This document shows, piece by piece, positions 1 through 7,158 of a stretch of DNA of 20,223 bases. Position 1 is the stretch's first letter. Every line of letters begins with the position of its first letter. The notes below the pieces were generated by a model. The model saw only the letters and a program-made list of their open reading frames with translations. It made no database searches and was not told the origin of the DNA. Location of the stretch: the IMG/VR virus record IMGVR_UViG_3300046413_000500, positions 1-20,223 of that record; one strand, 5' to 3'. The translations under genes were made by a program, and so were the position numbers. The stretch is from a virus.

Positions 1-1000
1 GTACTTCCTTGAACACTACGCCTTCACGTAGATGACCAGTGAAACCGATAACTGATTTGCCGTCAGCATAATCAAGAAGTTGTGGGATATCCGTAATCTT
101 CAAGGTGTCATACAATGTAGCAGATTCTTCAATTACCGGTGCATGCTTCAGACCCATACGAGCAATCAACTCACGTCGAGCTTGTGGTCGTAGGTACTCA
201 CCGGTTTGAATGTTGTACACATCAAAGACACGGAATTCAGTTTCTGATAAACCGTAAATGTTATCTTGAATGCCTGGGCCAACTAATTCACCTTGAATAG
301 CGAAATCCCAGAATTCATCGACAGCTTTCATCTTTGCTTCGATATCATCTTTGCGAGCTCTATCCCAGAACGAGTTGCCTTCGGTTTCCTTTAGGTTCAG
401 GTTGCGTGAACATACGCCGAACTCCATAACATCATCTACCTTCATTTGGTAAACGGTCATTGAAGAACCTTCGCACTTTTCAGTGATTTCGAAAGCAGTA
501 CCTGCTTCGTTGGCTTGGGTAATTTCTTTCTTTAAGTTTTGGCAACGTTCTTGATCTGTCTTTGGAATCTTTGATGGGAAGTTACCTTTGCAAACACCAG
601 CCAATTGAGCAGGAATTGCTTTTTCCCATTTCTTAATACCTAACCATTCAGTTACATCATCACCTTCTTGTACTGGTGACCAACAACCTGCATTCTTAAT
701 TGCTTCTTCCAAAGGAATCAGCAAACCTTGAGAGATTTGACCACGAAGTTTAATAGTCTTTAGACGTTCGCCTTCAACGCCTTCAAAAACTTTCGGGTAG
801 TGACCAGCTTTTGTTAGAAATGGCGCGACCTTAGATGGAATCCAAGAGTCGATTTCAAAATAAACTGCTAGATCACCAACGTTGTACAAACCCTTTTGTG
901 CAACAACTTTCCAACCACCCACGGTGGCTACTTCAATTTTATCAGCTCCTTCGATAGGATCAAGAGCATCAATTTTTCGAATACACGCCAATTTTCTCAT
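1..1000 (-). CDS. RNA ligase, Rnl5 (DraRnl-like) family, C-terminus beyond the window
   Basis: ATP-dependent RNA ligase that would seal nicked or broken RNA through a covalent lysyl-AMP intermediate. Only 333 codons are visible because the gene runs off the left edge. The N-terminus (residues about 1-60, MRKLACIRKIDALDPIEGAD) resembles the OB-like domain of the Deinococcus radiodurans DraRnl type. Nucleotidyltransferase motif I is EKCEGSSMTVY with candidate nucleophile Lys175, and EGVVFK near the visible end fits motif IV. The start at 1000 is preceded by AAAGGAAAG, a good ribosome site. The adjacent upstream gene ends 12 bases before it. With the Rnl1-like ligase at 15799-16671 and the kinase at 14134-14532, it suggests RNA repair. 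Family placement is fairly sure; the substrate is unknown. Confidence 0.85.
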   Translation of the reverse strand, partial: MRKLACIRKIDALDPIEGADKIEVATVGGWKVVAQKGLYNVGDLAVYFEIDSWIPSKVAPFLTKAGHYPKVFEGVEGERLKTIKLRGQISQGLLIPLEEAIKNAGCWSPVQEGDDVTEWLGIKKWEKAIPAQLAGVCKGNFPSKIPKTDQERCQNLKKEITQANEAGTAFEITEKCEGSSMTVYQMKVDDVMEFGVCSRNLNLKETEGNSFWDRARKDDIEAKMKAVDEFWDFAIQGELVGPGIQDNIYGLSETEFRVFDVYNIQTGEYLRPQARRELIARMGLKHAPVIEESATLYDTLKITDIPQLLDYADGKSVIGFTGHLREGVVFKEV

Positions 1001-1011
1001 TTTCTTTCCTT

Positions 1012-1209
1012 TCATTCAATAACACGAATAATTTTTAACCACATCTTGAATTCTTTTTGAGTCCAAATTCCTTGGCGAATCCAATAGTGAATCTTTTCAA
1101 CATTTAGGTCTGCGATCTCATCATCAGTTAGCAAACCTTTGATTTTAATATCAGAACCATGAATGCCTTTACGTTTAATGCGCATACGCATTTGTTCAAA
1201 CTGAGTCAT
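1012..1209 (-). CDS. Small basic phage protein, unknown function
   Basis: A 65-residue protein starting MTQFEQMRMRIKRKG and ending in KIIRVIE. I do not recognise the family. The N-terminal third is rich in Arg and Lys; the remainder (LLTDDEIADLNVEKIHYWI) looks helical and tryptophan-containing, so a small nucleic-acid or protein-binding helical bundle is possible. The ATG at 1209 lies just after the stop of the HNH gene and has GAAAG five bases upstream. A second in-frame ATG at 1221 would overlap the HNH gene by 11 bases. It is followed directly by the RNA ligase gene, so the three probably share a transcript. Confidence 0.6.
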   Translation of the reverse strand: MTQFEQMRMRIKRKGIHGSDIKIKGLLTDDEIADLNVEKIHYWIRQGIWTQKEFKMWLKIIRVIE

Positions 1210-1210
1210 T

Positions 1211-1552
1211 TTAACTTTCATTAAATAGATGTTGAGGGACTGAACCAAACAACTTATATAAGATGCCGCTTGATGTACTAGCAACAGCGAGTTTCATGTT
1301 CTTCCTCGCGGCTTGCAATTTGTAATAGTCACGAGCAATCCGATTTCTTTGATTGCCTCGGCTATTGTTACATTGAAAGCAAGCAGCAACTAAGTTTGAT
1401 TTTGACTCAATCTTTTTATTCCGAGGACTTGCCCACTTATCAAGCAAGTGCTCAATTGTTGCGTGCTGACTAGAACTCGTAATGCTGTTCATTTCACAAG
1501 CACAATAATAGCACTTGTTATTTTGTTTTGCAGTTAAACTTAAAAGAGACAT
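1211..1552 (-). CDS. HNH endonuclease
   Basis: A 113-residue HNH nuclease. The zinc/metal fold is clear: CYYC near residue 15, the catalytic-type His in ATIEHLLDKW (about 31-40), then CFQCNNSRG (about 58-66) with the second Cys pair and the Asn of the motif. The size fits a free-standing phage HNH protein, possibly a homing endonuclease or a DNA nickase. A phage promoter (TATAAT at 1581-1586) lies about 30 bases upstream, so it heads its own unit with the small gene and RNA ligase after it. I see no intron remains beside it, so a homing role is unproven. Confidence 0.85.
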   Translation of the reverse strand: MSLLSLTAKQNNKCYYCACEMNSITSSSQHATIEHLLDKWASPRNKKIESKSNLVAACFQCNNSRGNQRNRIARDYYKLQAARKNMKLAVASTSSGILYKLFGSVPQHLFNES

Positions 1553-1580
1553 AACTTTCGTTGTTTGATTTGATAGATTA

Positions 1581-1602
1581 ATTATACCACAGATTTATTA
1601 AA
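1581..1602 (-). promoter_or_regulatory. Phage promoter, TTTAAT-N10-TATAAT, for the HNH-RNA ligase unit
   Basis: On the minus strand, TATAAT occupies 1586-1581, preceded by TGTGG and, ten bases further up, TTTAAT (1602-1597). There is no TTGACA-like -35 box. The stretch 1571-1593 is almost identical to the promoter near 11307. The -10 overlaps the stop codon of the upstream gene (1582-1896). Predicted start of transcription is about 1574. Confidence 0.6.
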
Positions 1603-1896
1603 TTTTGACATTTTGTATCGCTCTTGCCCAAGATTTATACACAATTGACGAAGGTTATAATTATGATCTTTGATTTCCTTAGAGGCATCTTTGCCTTCTG
1701 GAATAAACTGTAACCTAATGTATTCAAGTTGTTTTGTTGTACTATCCCATTGGCATGACTTACAAATTACGCGACGCTTATAACCGATGAACCGTTCTTT
1801 ACATTCAATGCATCGACAGTAATACATTCCATTTTCATGCGGCCAATCTTCTGGCCAATCATGCTTTGATAGTGTTGGTCGCATTGGATTGTTCAT
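1582..1896 (-). CDS. Small zinc-finger-like phage protein
   Basis: A 104-residue protein (start MNNPMRPTLSKHDW) with two Cys pairs, CRCIEC (about 27-32) and CKSC (about 45-48), which together look like a four-Cys zinc ribbon followed by a charged helical tail. Family not recognised. The ATG at 1896 is the first in frame; the longer frame opens only at a TTG at 1932. It overlaps the end of the next upstream gene (1859-2074) by 38 bases; a second ATG at 1884 would reduce this to 26. DNA or RNA binding is possible. Confidence 0.6.
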   Translation of the reverse strand: MNNPMRPTLSKHDWPEDWPHENGMYYCRCIECKERFIGYKRRVICKSCQWDSTTKQLEYIRLQFIPEGKDASKEIKDHNYNLRQLCINLGQERYKMSKFNKSVV

Positions 1897-2074
1897 ATTC
1901 TTTTTGGATTGCTTGTTCAGCCTTATAGGCAATATAAGCCGTTAGAAGTTCAGCATTTGTTTCTTTTTCTAGGCATTCCTGCTTGTAGTTGGAGATTGTA
2001 CAGCATCGGCAAGTAAGATGCATGTGCTTTTTGCCTTTTAGCTTAAACTGACCCGCGTCCCATCTTGTCTTCAT
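1859..2074 (-). CDS. Small Cys-rich phage protein
   Basis: A 71-residue protein starting MKTRWDAGQF. It has a Cys cluster (CRCC, with another Cys about ten residues on) and then an Ala/Glu-rich helix ending NATNTIKA. The start at 2074 is chosen because AAAGGAAAGG sits six bases upstream; the longer reading to 2098 has no such site. It overlaps the end of 2043-2558 by 32 bases, which is large, so one boundary could be wrong. No function assigned. Confidence 0.55.
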   Translation of the reverse strand: MKTRWDAGQFKLKGKKHMHLTCRCCTISNYKQECLEKETNAELLTAYIAYKAEQAIQKEYEQSNATNTIKA

Positions 2075-2558
2075 AAAGCGCCTTTCCTTTAGCTGCATCA
2101 ACCATTCGACGATTATTCACATCTTCAATGAATTTTGCATTTGGTCGTTTAATGACATAAGCCAATCTTCCACCAAAATAAACTGCAAATTCACCAGTAA
2201 GATCTGATTCAATAATCGTCACATAAGCAGATGTCATTGCTGCTCCGCCTATGCCACCAAAGCCTAGTGCGGTTGATCCCCAAGTTTGGATGAACATTGC
2301 AAAGACCGACATATCATAATCAGTATGCTTACGAGTTTTTTCAACTAAACAATCAGACGGACCCATGAATGTATTTGTACGACGTTCTTCATCATACATT
2401 TTCTTTTGTTCTTCTTTAGAAAGTTTATCAAAAACTGTCCTACGCCATTTATCATACTTGGGCCAATCACGATCTTTGTACTTGTACTCTGAAAAACCTT
2501 CGTATGCTGCATGACCCATGCAACCGTGCAATGTACTAATAGGACATCCGGCTTTCAT
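2043..2558 (-). CDS. Conserved-looking phage protein, unknown function
   Basis: A 171-residue protein beginning MKAGCPISTLHGCMGH. The first half is charged and helical (KLSKEEQKKMYDEERR), with a Gly/Ala-rich stretch around residues 95-110 (ALGFGGIGGAAMTSAY) followed by a strand-like segment EFAVYFGGRLAYVI. I do not recognise the family. Four Cys/His residues near the N-terminus could bind metal. The ATG at 2558 overlaps the stop of 2555-2788 as ATGA, so the two are translationally coupled. Confidence 0.6.
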   Translation of the reverse strand: MKAGCPISTLHGCMGHAAYEGFSEYKYKDRDWPKYDKWRRTVFDKLSKEEQKKMYDEERRTNTFMGPSDCLVEKTRKHTDYDMSVFAMFIQTWGSTALGFGGIGGAAMTSAYVTIIESDLTGEFAVYFGGRLAYVIKRPNAKFIEDVNNRRMVDAAKGKALYEDKMGRGSV

Positions 2559-2788
2559 ATAATCTTTCCAATACTTGCGTAGATTAATTCGTCGAGTTCT
2601 TTTTGATAATCTTTACCACAACGACGTTGGTGCCAGATTTTGATGATTAAAGCTTTTGTTGCTTCAGGATCTGAAAATCCACCAGGGACTTCCAAGTTAC
2701 GACGTTCAAGTTCATCGATTAGATCTTCATCATAAATATCGGCAAGATCAACTTCGACATCTACATTAATATTTACATATCGTGACAT
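2555..2788 (-). CDS. Small acidic phage protein, unknown
   Basis: A 77-residue acidic protein: a short strand (YVNINVDVEVD) followed by two Asp/Glu-rich helices (LADIYDEDLIDELERR) and a C-terminal helix. Family resemblance to small phage proteins with a VDVDVDLDDF-type opening is an impression only. AAGGGA lies four bases upstream of the ATG at 2788. Its stop overlaps the start of 2043-2558. Confidence 0.65.
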   Translation of the reverse strand: MSRYVNINVDVEVDLADIYDEDLIDELERRNLEVPGGFSDPEATKALIIKIWHQRRCGKDYQKELDELIYASIGKII

Positions 2789-2796
2789 ATATTCCC

Positions 2797-3243
2797 TTAT
2801 GGATTTACCAAGAATGTTTCAACATGAGCATAACCAAAGTTTTCAAAGTATCCAGCAGCTGGGTTACTTTGCTTCAACTTTTCTCTGCCATCAACTTCAA
2901 ATTCAATTGAAAATGCTGGGTTGCATTTTTCATTTTCTTCTTCGTATTGTTGCTTAGCTTTCATTGCCAGGGCCGCATCTTTAAATACCCAGATGATTTC
3001 ACCAACGCCGCGTGCTCGACCAAACGAATCGCCTGTGTCATAAGTAATGTATAAAACAAAAACGGGTTCACCGGCCTTTACATCAACTAAGCAACCAAGT
3101 TTTTCTTCGTAGTAATCACCGCTGCTTGTCAAACTTACGCGACGAACGCTAAAATCATACGATTCACGCCATTCGCCATACATCTCACCTGAGCGATAAC
3201 TATCAGTGCAATTTTTATCGTATTGTACATATAATTCTGTCAT
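2797..3243 (-). CDS. Hypothetical phage protein
   Basis: A 148-residue protein starting MTELYVQYDKNC, predominantly strand-like, with many Tyr and Gly residues and charged loops (GDSFGRARGVGEIIWVF around 74-88). No known motif. AAGGA is placed five bases before the ATG at 3243, supporting the start. It lies between the release-factor-like gene and an acidic protein in one compact run. Confidence 0.65.
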   Translation of the reverse strand: MTELYVQYDKNCTDSYRSGEMYGEWRESYDFSVRRVSLTSSGDYYEEKLGCLVDVKAGEPVFVLYITYDTGDSFGRARGVGEIIWVFKDAALAMKAKQQYEEENEKCNPAFSIEFEVDGREKLKQSNPAAGYFENFGYAHVETFLVNP

Positions 3244-3251
3244 ATTATTCC

Positions 3252-3647
3252 TTAACGCGGTACTTCAACCAACATAAAAATTTTCCAATCTTCATCTGGA
3301 CTTTGTTCTTTTACATACTTTAGAAAATTCTCAGCTTCTTCTATAGTACCAGAATGAACTTCGTTATGGTATGTATAGCAGCCAACCGAATCCTTTACTT
3401 TATGATCCCAGTAGTGACCAACTGCATAACTGAATTTTTTCTTTGGCGGCTTCTTGTAATAAGCACGAACTTTTTTCTGAAGTTCTTTCCAAGCAATTTC
3501 TTTATTTGCAAAGTCAGAACGTTGCATACCAGCTCGTGCGAATAAACCGCTTGGTTTATGTTCAATCATAACTACACGATGAGGAGCGCCAAATCCAGCC
3601 GGCACTAACTCAACACTTACGGTAATATCTTCAGGTTTTAGTTTCAT
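3252..3647 (-). CDS. RF-1 domain (class I release factor)-like protein lacking GGQ
   Basis: A 131-residue protein. Residues about 13-60 resemble the catalytic domain of class I peptide-release factors: VVMIEHKPSGLFARAG corresponds to the family's VRITHIPTGI segment, and QRSDFANKEIAWKELQKKV to its RSQHKNKxxAxxxLxxxL helix. Where family members carry GGQ, this protein reads PAGFGAPHR, so it should not hydrolyse peptidyl-tRNA by the normal mechanism. The C-terminal half (KKPPKKKFSYAVGHYWD onward) is unrelated to release factors. The ATG at 3647 has GGAAG five bases upstream; the longer frame begins only at TTG. A role in ribosome binding or rescue, or a purely structural reuse of the fold, is inference. 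Confidence 0.55.
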   Translation of the reverse strand: MKLKPEDITVSVELVPAGFGAPHRVVMIEHKPSGLFARAGMQRSDFANKEIAWKELQKKVRAYYKKPPKKKFSYAVGHYWDHKVKDSVGCYTYHNEVHSGTIEEAENFLKYVKEQSPDEDWKIFMLVEVPR

Positions 3648-3870
3648 CTTGACTTCCAAATCTTTCAATCAATGTCTCAGCTGCAAAGTGGTCATCTAAT
3701 TCGTCCATCAAAAATTTAGCGCAATCTTTGATAATCAGATGATAAAACTTTTCAATTTTGTCGTCCCAAAGTTCAATGCATTCTCTATATTGAACAGGAT
3801 TGCTTGCTAAGTTATGCGTACTGAAACTTCCACCAGCACGCTTTACAAGTTCACGAACGTTTTCTTTCAT
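3631..3870 (-). CDS. Small phage protein, same family as 10470-10691
   Basis: A 79-residue protein starting MKENVRELVKRAGGSF, with a central helix IEKFYHLIIKDCAKFL and end TLIERFG. The opening, the FxxLIIxxC helix and the ending in a Phe-Gly motif match the design of the gene at 10470-10691 and of a small family common in T4-like phages (MNERIxELAEQA, KFAELIVREC, IKEHFGVE). No function is known to me. It is coupled to the membrane gene upstream by an ATGA overlap and overlaps the release-factor-like gene by 17 bases. Confidence 0.65.
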   Translation of the reverse strand: MKENVRELVKRAGGSFSTHNLASNPVQYRECIELWDDKIEKFYHLIIKDCAKFLMDELDDHFAAETLIERFGSQDETKT

Positions 3871-4232
3871 ACTGTCACTAATGCTACTAAACCAATGTAT
3901 GTCAAAGCATGCAGAAGTTGGTCAACACCTAAAAGCCACCAGAATTCTTCATGTGTGTCGGCTTTCCAACCACATTGTTTATTGATATTCATCTTTGCCC
4001 AATCAATATGATAGTGCAAGAATGCGTCCATTACACCAAGAATCAAACATGCTAGTGGGGCATACCAATAGAAGCACATTGCTGTACCGATACCATGAAG
4101 TCCTGAATGGATTATACCGCCTGGGTGGCCGTAAGTTCCTTTGTTCATCCATTGATACGGTTTCTGCAAAGGGAAGTCAACAATAAAGTGTTTCAAAAAT
4201 AGAAACGTGATTAAGAATAATGTATCATTCAT
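3867..4232 (-). CDS. DUF3307-like membrane protein
   Basis: A 121-residue inner-membrane protein resembling DUF3307. Typical features are the N-terminal segment with KHFIVDFPLQKPYQW (about 14-28), the conserved HSGLHG (about 42-47), a hydrophobic segment around 50-70, DAFLHYHIDWAK (about 69-80) and a C-terminal hydrophobic helix. The spaced His and Asp residues suggest a metal site in the membrane. Function is unknown in general; such genes are frequent in phage genomes. It overlaps its neighbours on both sides by 4-8 bases. Confidence 0.75.
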   Translation of the reverse strand: MNDTLFLITFLFLKHFIVDFPLQKPYQWMNKGTYGHPGGIIHSGLHGIGTAMCFYWYAPLACLILGVMDAFLHYHIDWAKMNINKQCGWKADTHEEFWWLLGVDQLLHALTYIGLVALVTV

Positions 4233-4470
4233 TCTCTATATCCATTTCAACATCAAATTCACAACCGCAAGCAGTACAAAGAAGTTCATCAATTGAAGAT
4301 GATTCATTAACTGGTGAGGACTCATAAATCAGTTCACCTTCATTGTTATATGCTTTATCACCTTCTTGACAGATACCACAAATATGTTTGAATAACTCTT
4401 TGTGTAATTCGTCTTTGGTTTGGAATTCTTTTTCCCAACCAGGCGCAGACAGTTTGAACAGCTTATGCAT
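4225..4470 (-). CDS. Small protein with two CxxC motifs
   Basis: An 81-residue acidic protein with CGIC (about 31-34) and CTACGC (about 66-71), which can form one zinc site, separated by an acidic Ser/Glu-rich linker. The N-terminal part is KLSAPGWEKEF followed by a helix. No family recognised. It overlaps the DUF3307 gene by eight bases and lies two bases after a small membrane protein gene. Confidence 0.65.
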   Translation of the reverse strand: MHKLFKLSAPGWEKEFQTKDELHKELFKHICGICQEGDKAYNNEGELIYESSPVNESSSIDELLCTACGCEFDVEMDIENE

Positions 4471-4471
4471 A

Positions 4472-4657
4472 TTATGACCAGATTAAAGAAAGCATAGTCG
4501 CAACTAATGCAACGAAACCAACCATTACACCTAACCCACCAATAAGTTTGATAATAATTAGGGGTGTCCCAGACGGCAGTGTTGCATCTTCAATAATTGT
4601 ACATACGACAAAGATTATAAGACACGTTGCAAAAATTTTAAATGCAATAATAGACAT
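4472..4657 (-). CDS. Small two-helix membrane protein
   Basis: A 61-residue hydrophobic protein with membrane segments at about residues 4-21 (IAFKIFATCLIIFVVCTI) and 33-58 (LIIIKLIGGLGVMVGF onward), joined by a short polar loop. The ATG at 4657 has AAAGG five bases upstream and begins just after the stop of the HD-hydrolase gene. Function unknown. Confidence 0.65.
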   Translation of the reverse strand: MSIIAFKIFATCLIIFVVCTIIEDATLPSGTPLIIIKLIGGLGVMVGFVALVATMLSLIWS

Positions 4658-4658
4658 A

Positions 4659-5138
4659 TTAACCTTTAACAGAGGGAGTTGTGATTCGTTCAAATGCTTC
4701 TACACGAGCTTTAAGTTCCATGTAGAAAGTTTGGTATTTTGCAATACGAGCGATGTCTTTCTCCGTGACACCTTTCAGTCGACGAATGTCTGTGTTGTGT
4801 CGCAAGTCAGCCATCTTAACACGCATAGCATCGATGTTTGAACAAACACAATCTTTATATTCTTCGTATGTTTGTCCACGTTGTTTTGTTAGTGCTTTGA
4901 CACCCTTGATAACTCGTTCAGTCATACCAGCATCGCGAAAATCTTGATATGTTGTATTCGTATCTTCAATTACATCATGGCCTAAAGCCATACACATCAG
5001 TTCTTCATCATCAGTTTTCAGATAATGCATAACTTTCAATGGGTGCAAGATGTAAGGATTACCACCCTTATCAAATTGGCCATGATGAGCGTTCACAGCA
5101 ATGTGAAGCATCTTATCTAACATCTCGCCCTTTTTCAT
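4659..5138 (-). CDS. HD-domain (p)ppGpp hydrolase-like protein (SpoT/Mesh1 type)
   Basis: A 159-residue single HD domain like the hydrolase part of RelA/SpoT and the free-standing Mesh1 enzymes, which remove the 3'-diphosphate of (p)ppGpp. Visible motifs in order: HHGQFDKGGNPYILHP (18-33) with His32, ALGHDVIED (51-59) with the HD pair 54-55 and the Glu-Asp pair, and KMADLRHN (108-115) with Asp111 and Asn115. All metal and catalytic positions expected of an active hydrolase appear present. There is no synthetase, TGS or ACT domain. It would act in the cytoplasm, perhaps ending a host stringent response or an alarmone-based defence. Mesh1 enzymes can also cleave NADPH, so that activity is an alternative. 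It overlaps the phosphatase gene as ATGA. Confidence 0.8.
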   Translation of the reverse strand: MKKGEMLDKMLHIAVNAHHGQFDKGGNPYILHPLKVMHYLKTDDEELMCMALGHDVIEDTNTTYQDFRDAGMTERVIKGVKALTKQRGQTYEEYKDCVCSNIDAMRVKMADLRHNTDIRRLKGVTEKDIARIAKYQTFYMELKARVEAFERITTPSVKG

Positions 5139-5623
5139 ATATCACCTTCATAATTCTTTGGAACGATTAGCCCACTATCAAGCTCAATGCCGTTGATAGT
5201 ATGGGGTTCATTTTCATCATAAGTCCATCCAAGTACTTTCATCATCTTGTGTTTAACCAACAAGTTAGGACTACGGAAAACTTCAGTATCTTGGAATCCC
5301 ATCATTACGCCAACTTCACAAACTGCACCGCTGCGACATACACCTGCGACACAATGAACAATAACATCCATTCGTTCTTCAAAAGCATGCTGAAGAAGGC
5401 GAACAAGTTCTTGTGCTTGTTCGTCTGTGATTTTAAAATCTTCACCCCAAGGATCATTCTTTTCAAGGTCAAGAAATTCAAACTGATGAACTTCTTTAAA
5501 CTTATGAGCAGGAATTGGAAATGTCATCGCTGGGTCGACGATCTGAATGAGCATCGAGTTTTCTCCAACGGAAACATGGTGCTTCTTTGGAATGTCAGCG
5601 AGTGCTACATTTTGAATCCACAT
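5135..5623 (-). CDS. Cys-based (dual-specificity/tyrosine) protein phosphatase-like protein
   Basis: A 162-residue protein with the PTP signature HCVAGVCRSG: Cys91 is the thiolate nucleophile and Arg97 the phosphate-binding residue (CX5R). The preceding segment (VRLLQHAFEERMDVIVH) matches the helix-strand leading into the P-loop. A candidate general acid is in DPWGED (57-62). Substrates could be phosphoproteins, RNA 5' ends or nucleotides; nothing in the sequence decides. A promoter (5644-5666) lies 20 bases upstream and GAAAG precedes the ATG, so this gene heads the unit that continues with the HD hydrolase and smaller genes down to about 1.6 kb. Confidence 0.75.
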   Translation of the reverse strand: MWIQNVALADIPKKHHVSVGENSMLIQIVDPAMTFPIPAHKFKEVHQFEFLDLEKNDPWGEDFKITDEQAQELVRLLQHAFEERMDVIVHCVAGVCRSGAVCEVGVMMGFQDTEVFRSPNLLVKHKMMKVLGWTYDENEPHTINGIELDSGLIVPKNYEGDI

Positions 5624-5643
5624 ATTAATCTTTCAAAAATTTA

Positions 5644-5666
5644 ATTATACAGTACATGCAATTAAA
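5644..5666 (-). promoter_or_regulatory. Phage promoter, TTTAAT-N11-TATAAT, for the phosphatase unit
   Basis: On the minus strand TATAAT lies at 5649-5644 with TTTAAT at 5666-5661. The upstream box overlaps the T-tract of the nadV terminator, so one unit ends where the next begins. Predicted transcript start is about 5637, about 14 bases before the ATG. Confidence 0.55.
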
Positions 5667-5684
5667 AAGGCCCGAAGGCCTTTT
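5661..5684 (-). terminator. Rho-independent terminator of the nadV unit
   Basis: On the minus strand AAAAGGCC, a TTCG loop and GGCCTTTT make an eight-pair stem with the very stable C(UUCG)G closure, running into T residues. It begins one base after the nadV stop codon. Confidence 0.85.
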
Positions 5685-5685
5685 C

Positions 5686-7086
5686 TTATGTGTTCGAGTT
5701 TGCGCGAACTTCGTCGAATGTAATCTCGTTATATAGTTTACCGTTACTAAATGTAGTCACAAGTGCCTCAGCCCAACCGCCAATGCCCTTATCGGTCCAA
5801 CCCGTAGGGGGATTTACACCTGATGCAAATTCACCACCAGAGTTAGTCCACAATGTTACTCGGCCAGCTTTTGATTTCTTACCAGAGTCGGTGATAGGAT
5901 CTTTCTGAACATCAATCCATTTGCCATCAATACAAGCACTAGAACATTTCATGGCAAACTTCTGTGTGTCACGGTTAATGCCTTGAAGTAATGCGCCACC
6001 CATACCGAATGCGATGTTATCAGCAGAGAAGTTCAATACTGTGAAGTGACCAAGGATGTTACGAATAACTCGTTCATTGATACCATCACCTTGAATCAAG
6101 CGAACATTGTTCAAGACTTTGTAACCTTTGTCATTGATTGTGAATCCGAATTTCTTAGCAAGGATTTGGACCAATTTGACGCATACGGCTTCAGGATCAC
6201 CAGAGTCGGGTCGGATAACCACCGTTGCACCGCTATTGATAACTTCTGCCTTGAGTTCGTCACCCCAGATATTTTCACCTGCGTTGAATACGTCATATGA
6301 ATCACTTACCACTGCGATTGTGGCTCCTTGCTTTGCGAATTGCTGCAGCATGTTTCGGTAGGCTTTGGACTCGTTTTCTCGTCCCCAACTTGTGATTGTG
6401 CTATGTTCGGCTGCTGGGATTGAGAATCCTGCGATTCCGGCGTTATAGTATTCACGAGCAAAAAGAATGCCACTAATAGTGTCTGAACCCATAAAGTTAA
6501 CGAGGTGGGCTGCTCCTCCAAGTCCTGCAGACTCGAGAGAAGATACGCCACGAGCGCCAAAGTCATGAAGTTTAAAGTTAATACCATTGATATCTCCGGT
6601 TCTTTCCAAGAAGCCCGCAATCACGTTCTTAATGGATTTTGATTGTGTTGCCACTGTTGTTGGGTACCATACTGCTCGAAGCAATGCAGTCTCCAAATAA
6701 GTGGTTAGCCAGAAACATTCAGGATCCGTGTTTTCAATAGTCGCCAATACGTTCTTAACAGGTACCACTGTGCCTTCAGGAACAGCCCGGATAACGACAG
6801 GAAGGTAACCTCCGTGCACCCGTAGAATGTACTCCCATCCTTGTCGGTTAAAGGGTTCTCCGTGAGCAGTGAGAATCTCGTCAGCAATATCAATGTCGGC
6901 TTGTGTGATAGGCTCAAGTAAATATTCCTTAATGAATGCTTGCAAACCGAAGAATACGGTTTCATCATAAACGCCACCACGTGACTCGATGTAACTATAC
7001 ACACCTGTTGTATTTGCTGGATATTGTTTGAACATAGACGTTTTGTATGAGTCAGTGTTCAATAGAATGTTCTTTGTTAGTTTCAT
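5686..7086 (-). CDS. nadV: Nicotinamide phosphoribosyltransferase
   Basis: A 466-residue Nampt enzyme that joins nicotinamide and PRPP to make NMN, the first step of the two-step NAD+ salvage route. Length is normal for the family. Recognisable parts: the N-terminal NTDSYKTSMFKQYP (10-23), HDFGARGVSSLESAG (174-188), MGSDT with Asp202 (human Asp219), AAEHST with the catalytic-type His228 (human His247), VSDSYDVFNA (260-269) and VIRPDSGDP with Arg292 and Asp294 (human Arg311 and Asp313). The gene has its own promoter (7117-7138), AAGGAG seven bases before the ATG, and a strong terminator. NMN is the substrate of the NadM-Nudix protein at 8599-9573. Phage Nampt-NMNAT pairs are known to restore NAD+ emptied by defence systems. 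Confidence 0.97.
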   Translation of the reverse strand: MKLTKNILLNTDSYKTSMFKQYPANTTGVYSYIESRGGVYDETVFFGLQAFIKEYLLEPITQADIDIADEILTAHGEPFNRQGWEYILRVHGGYLPVVIRAVPEGTVVPVKNVLATIENTDPECFWLTTYLETALLRAVWYPTTVATQSKSIKNVIAGFLERTGDINGINFKLHDFGARGVSSLESAGLGGAAHLVNFMGSDTISGILFAREYYNAGIAGFSIPAAEHSTITSWGRENESKAYRNMLQQFAKQGATIAVVSDSYDVFNAGENIWGDELKAEVINSGATVVIRPDSGDPEAVCVKLVQILAKKFGFTINDKGYKVLNNVRLIQGDGINERVIRNILGHFTVLNFSADNIAFGMGGALLQGINRDTQKFAMKCSSACIDGKWIDVQKDPITDSGKKSKAGRVTLWTNSGGEFASGVNPPTGWTDKGIGGWAEALVTTFSNGKLYNEITFDEVRANSNT

Positions 7087-7116
7087 GATAAACTCCTTAT
7101 CGTTTGTTGATGTTTT

Positions 7117-7138
7117 ATTATATACTAGTTTAATTAAA
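7117..7138 (-). promoter_or_regulatory. Phage promoter, TTTAAT-N10-TATAAT, for nadV
   Basis: On the minus strand TATAAT lies at 7122-7117 and TTTAAT at 7138-7133. Downstream, the leader contains ATCAAC and then AAGGAG before the nadV ATG. It separates nadV from the NadM unit, although no terminator is seen between them, so nadV may be read from both promoters. Confidence 0.6.
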
Positions 7139-7158
7139 GTATATCTATTTTATGTGTT

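Noticed and set aside
5201-5644. 147-codon plus-strand ORF
   Set aside because: Shadow of the phosphatase gene on the other strand; no family pattern and no ribosome site.
6306-6620. Minus-strand ORF inside nadV in another frame
   Set aside because: Shadow of the nadV reading frame, low-complexity Gln/Ser-rich translation.
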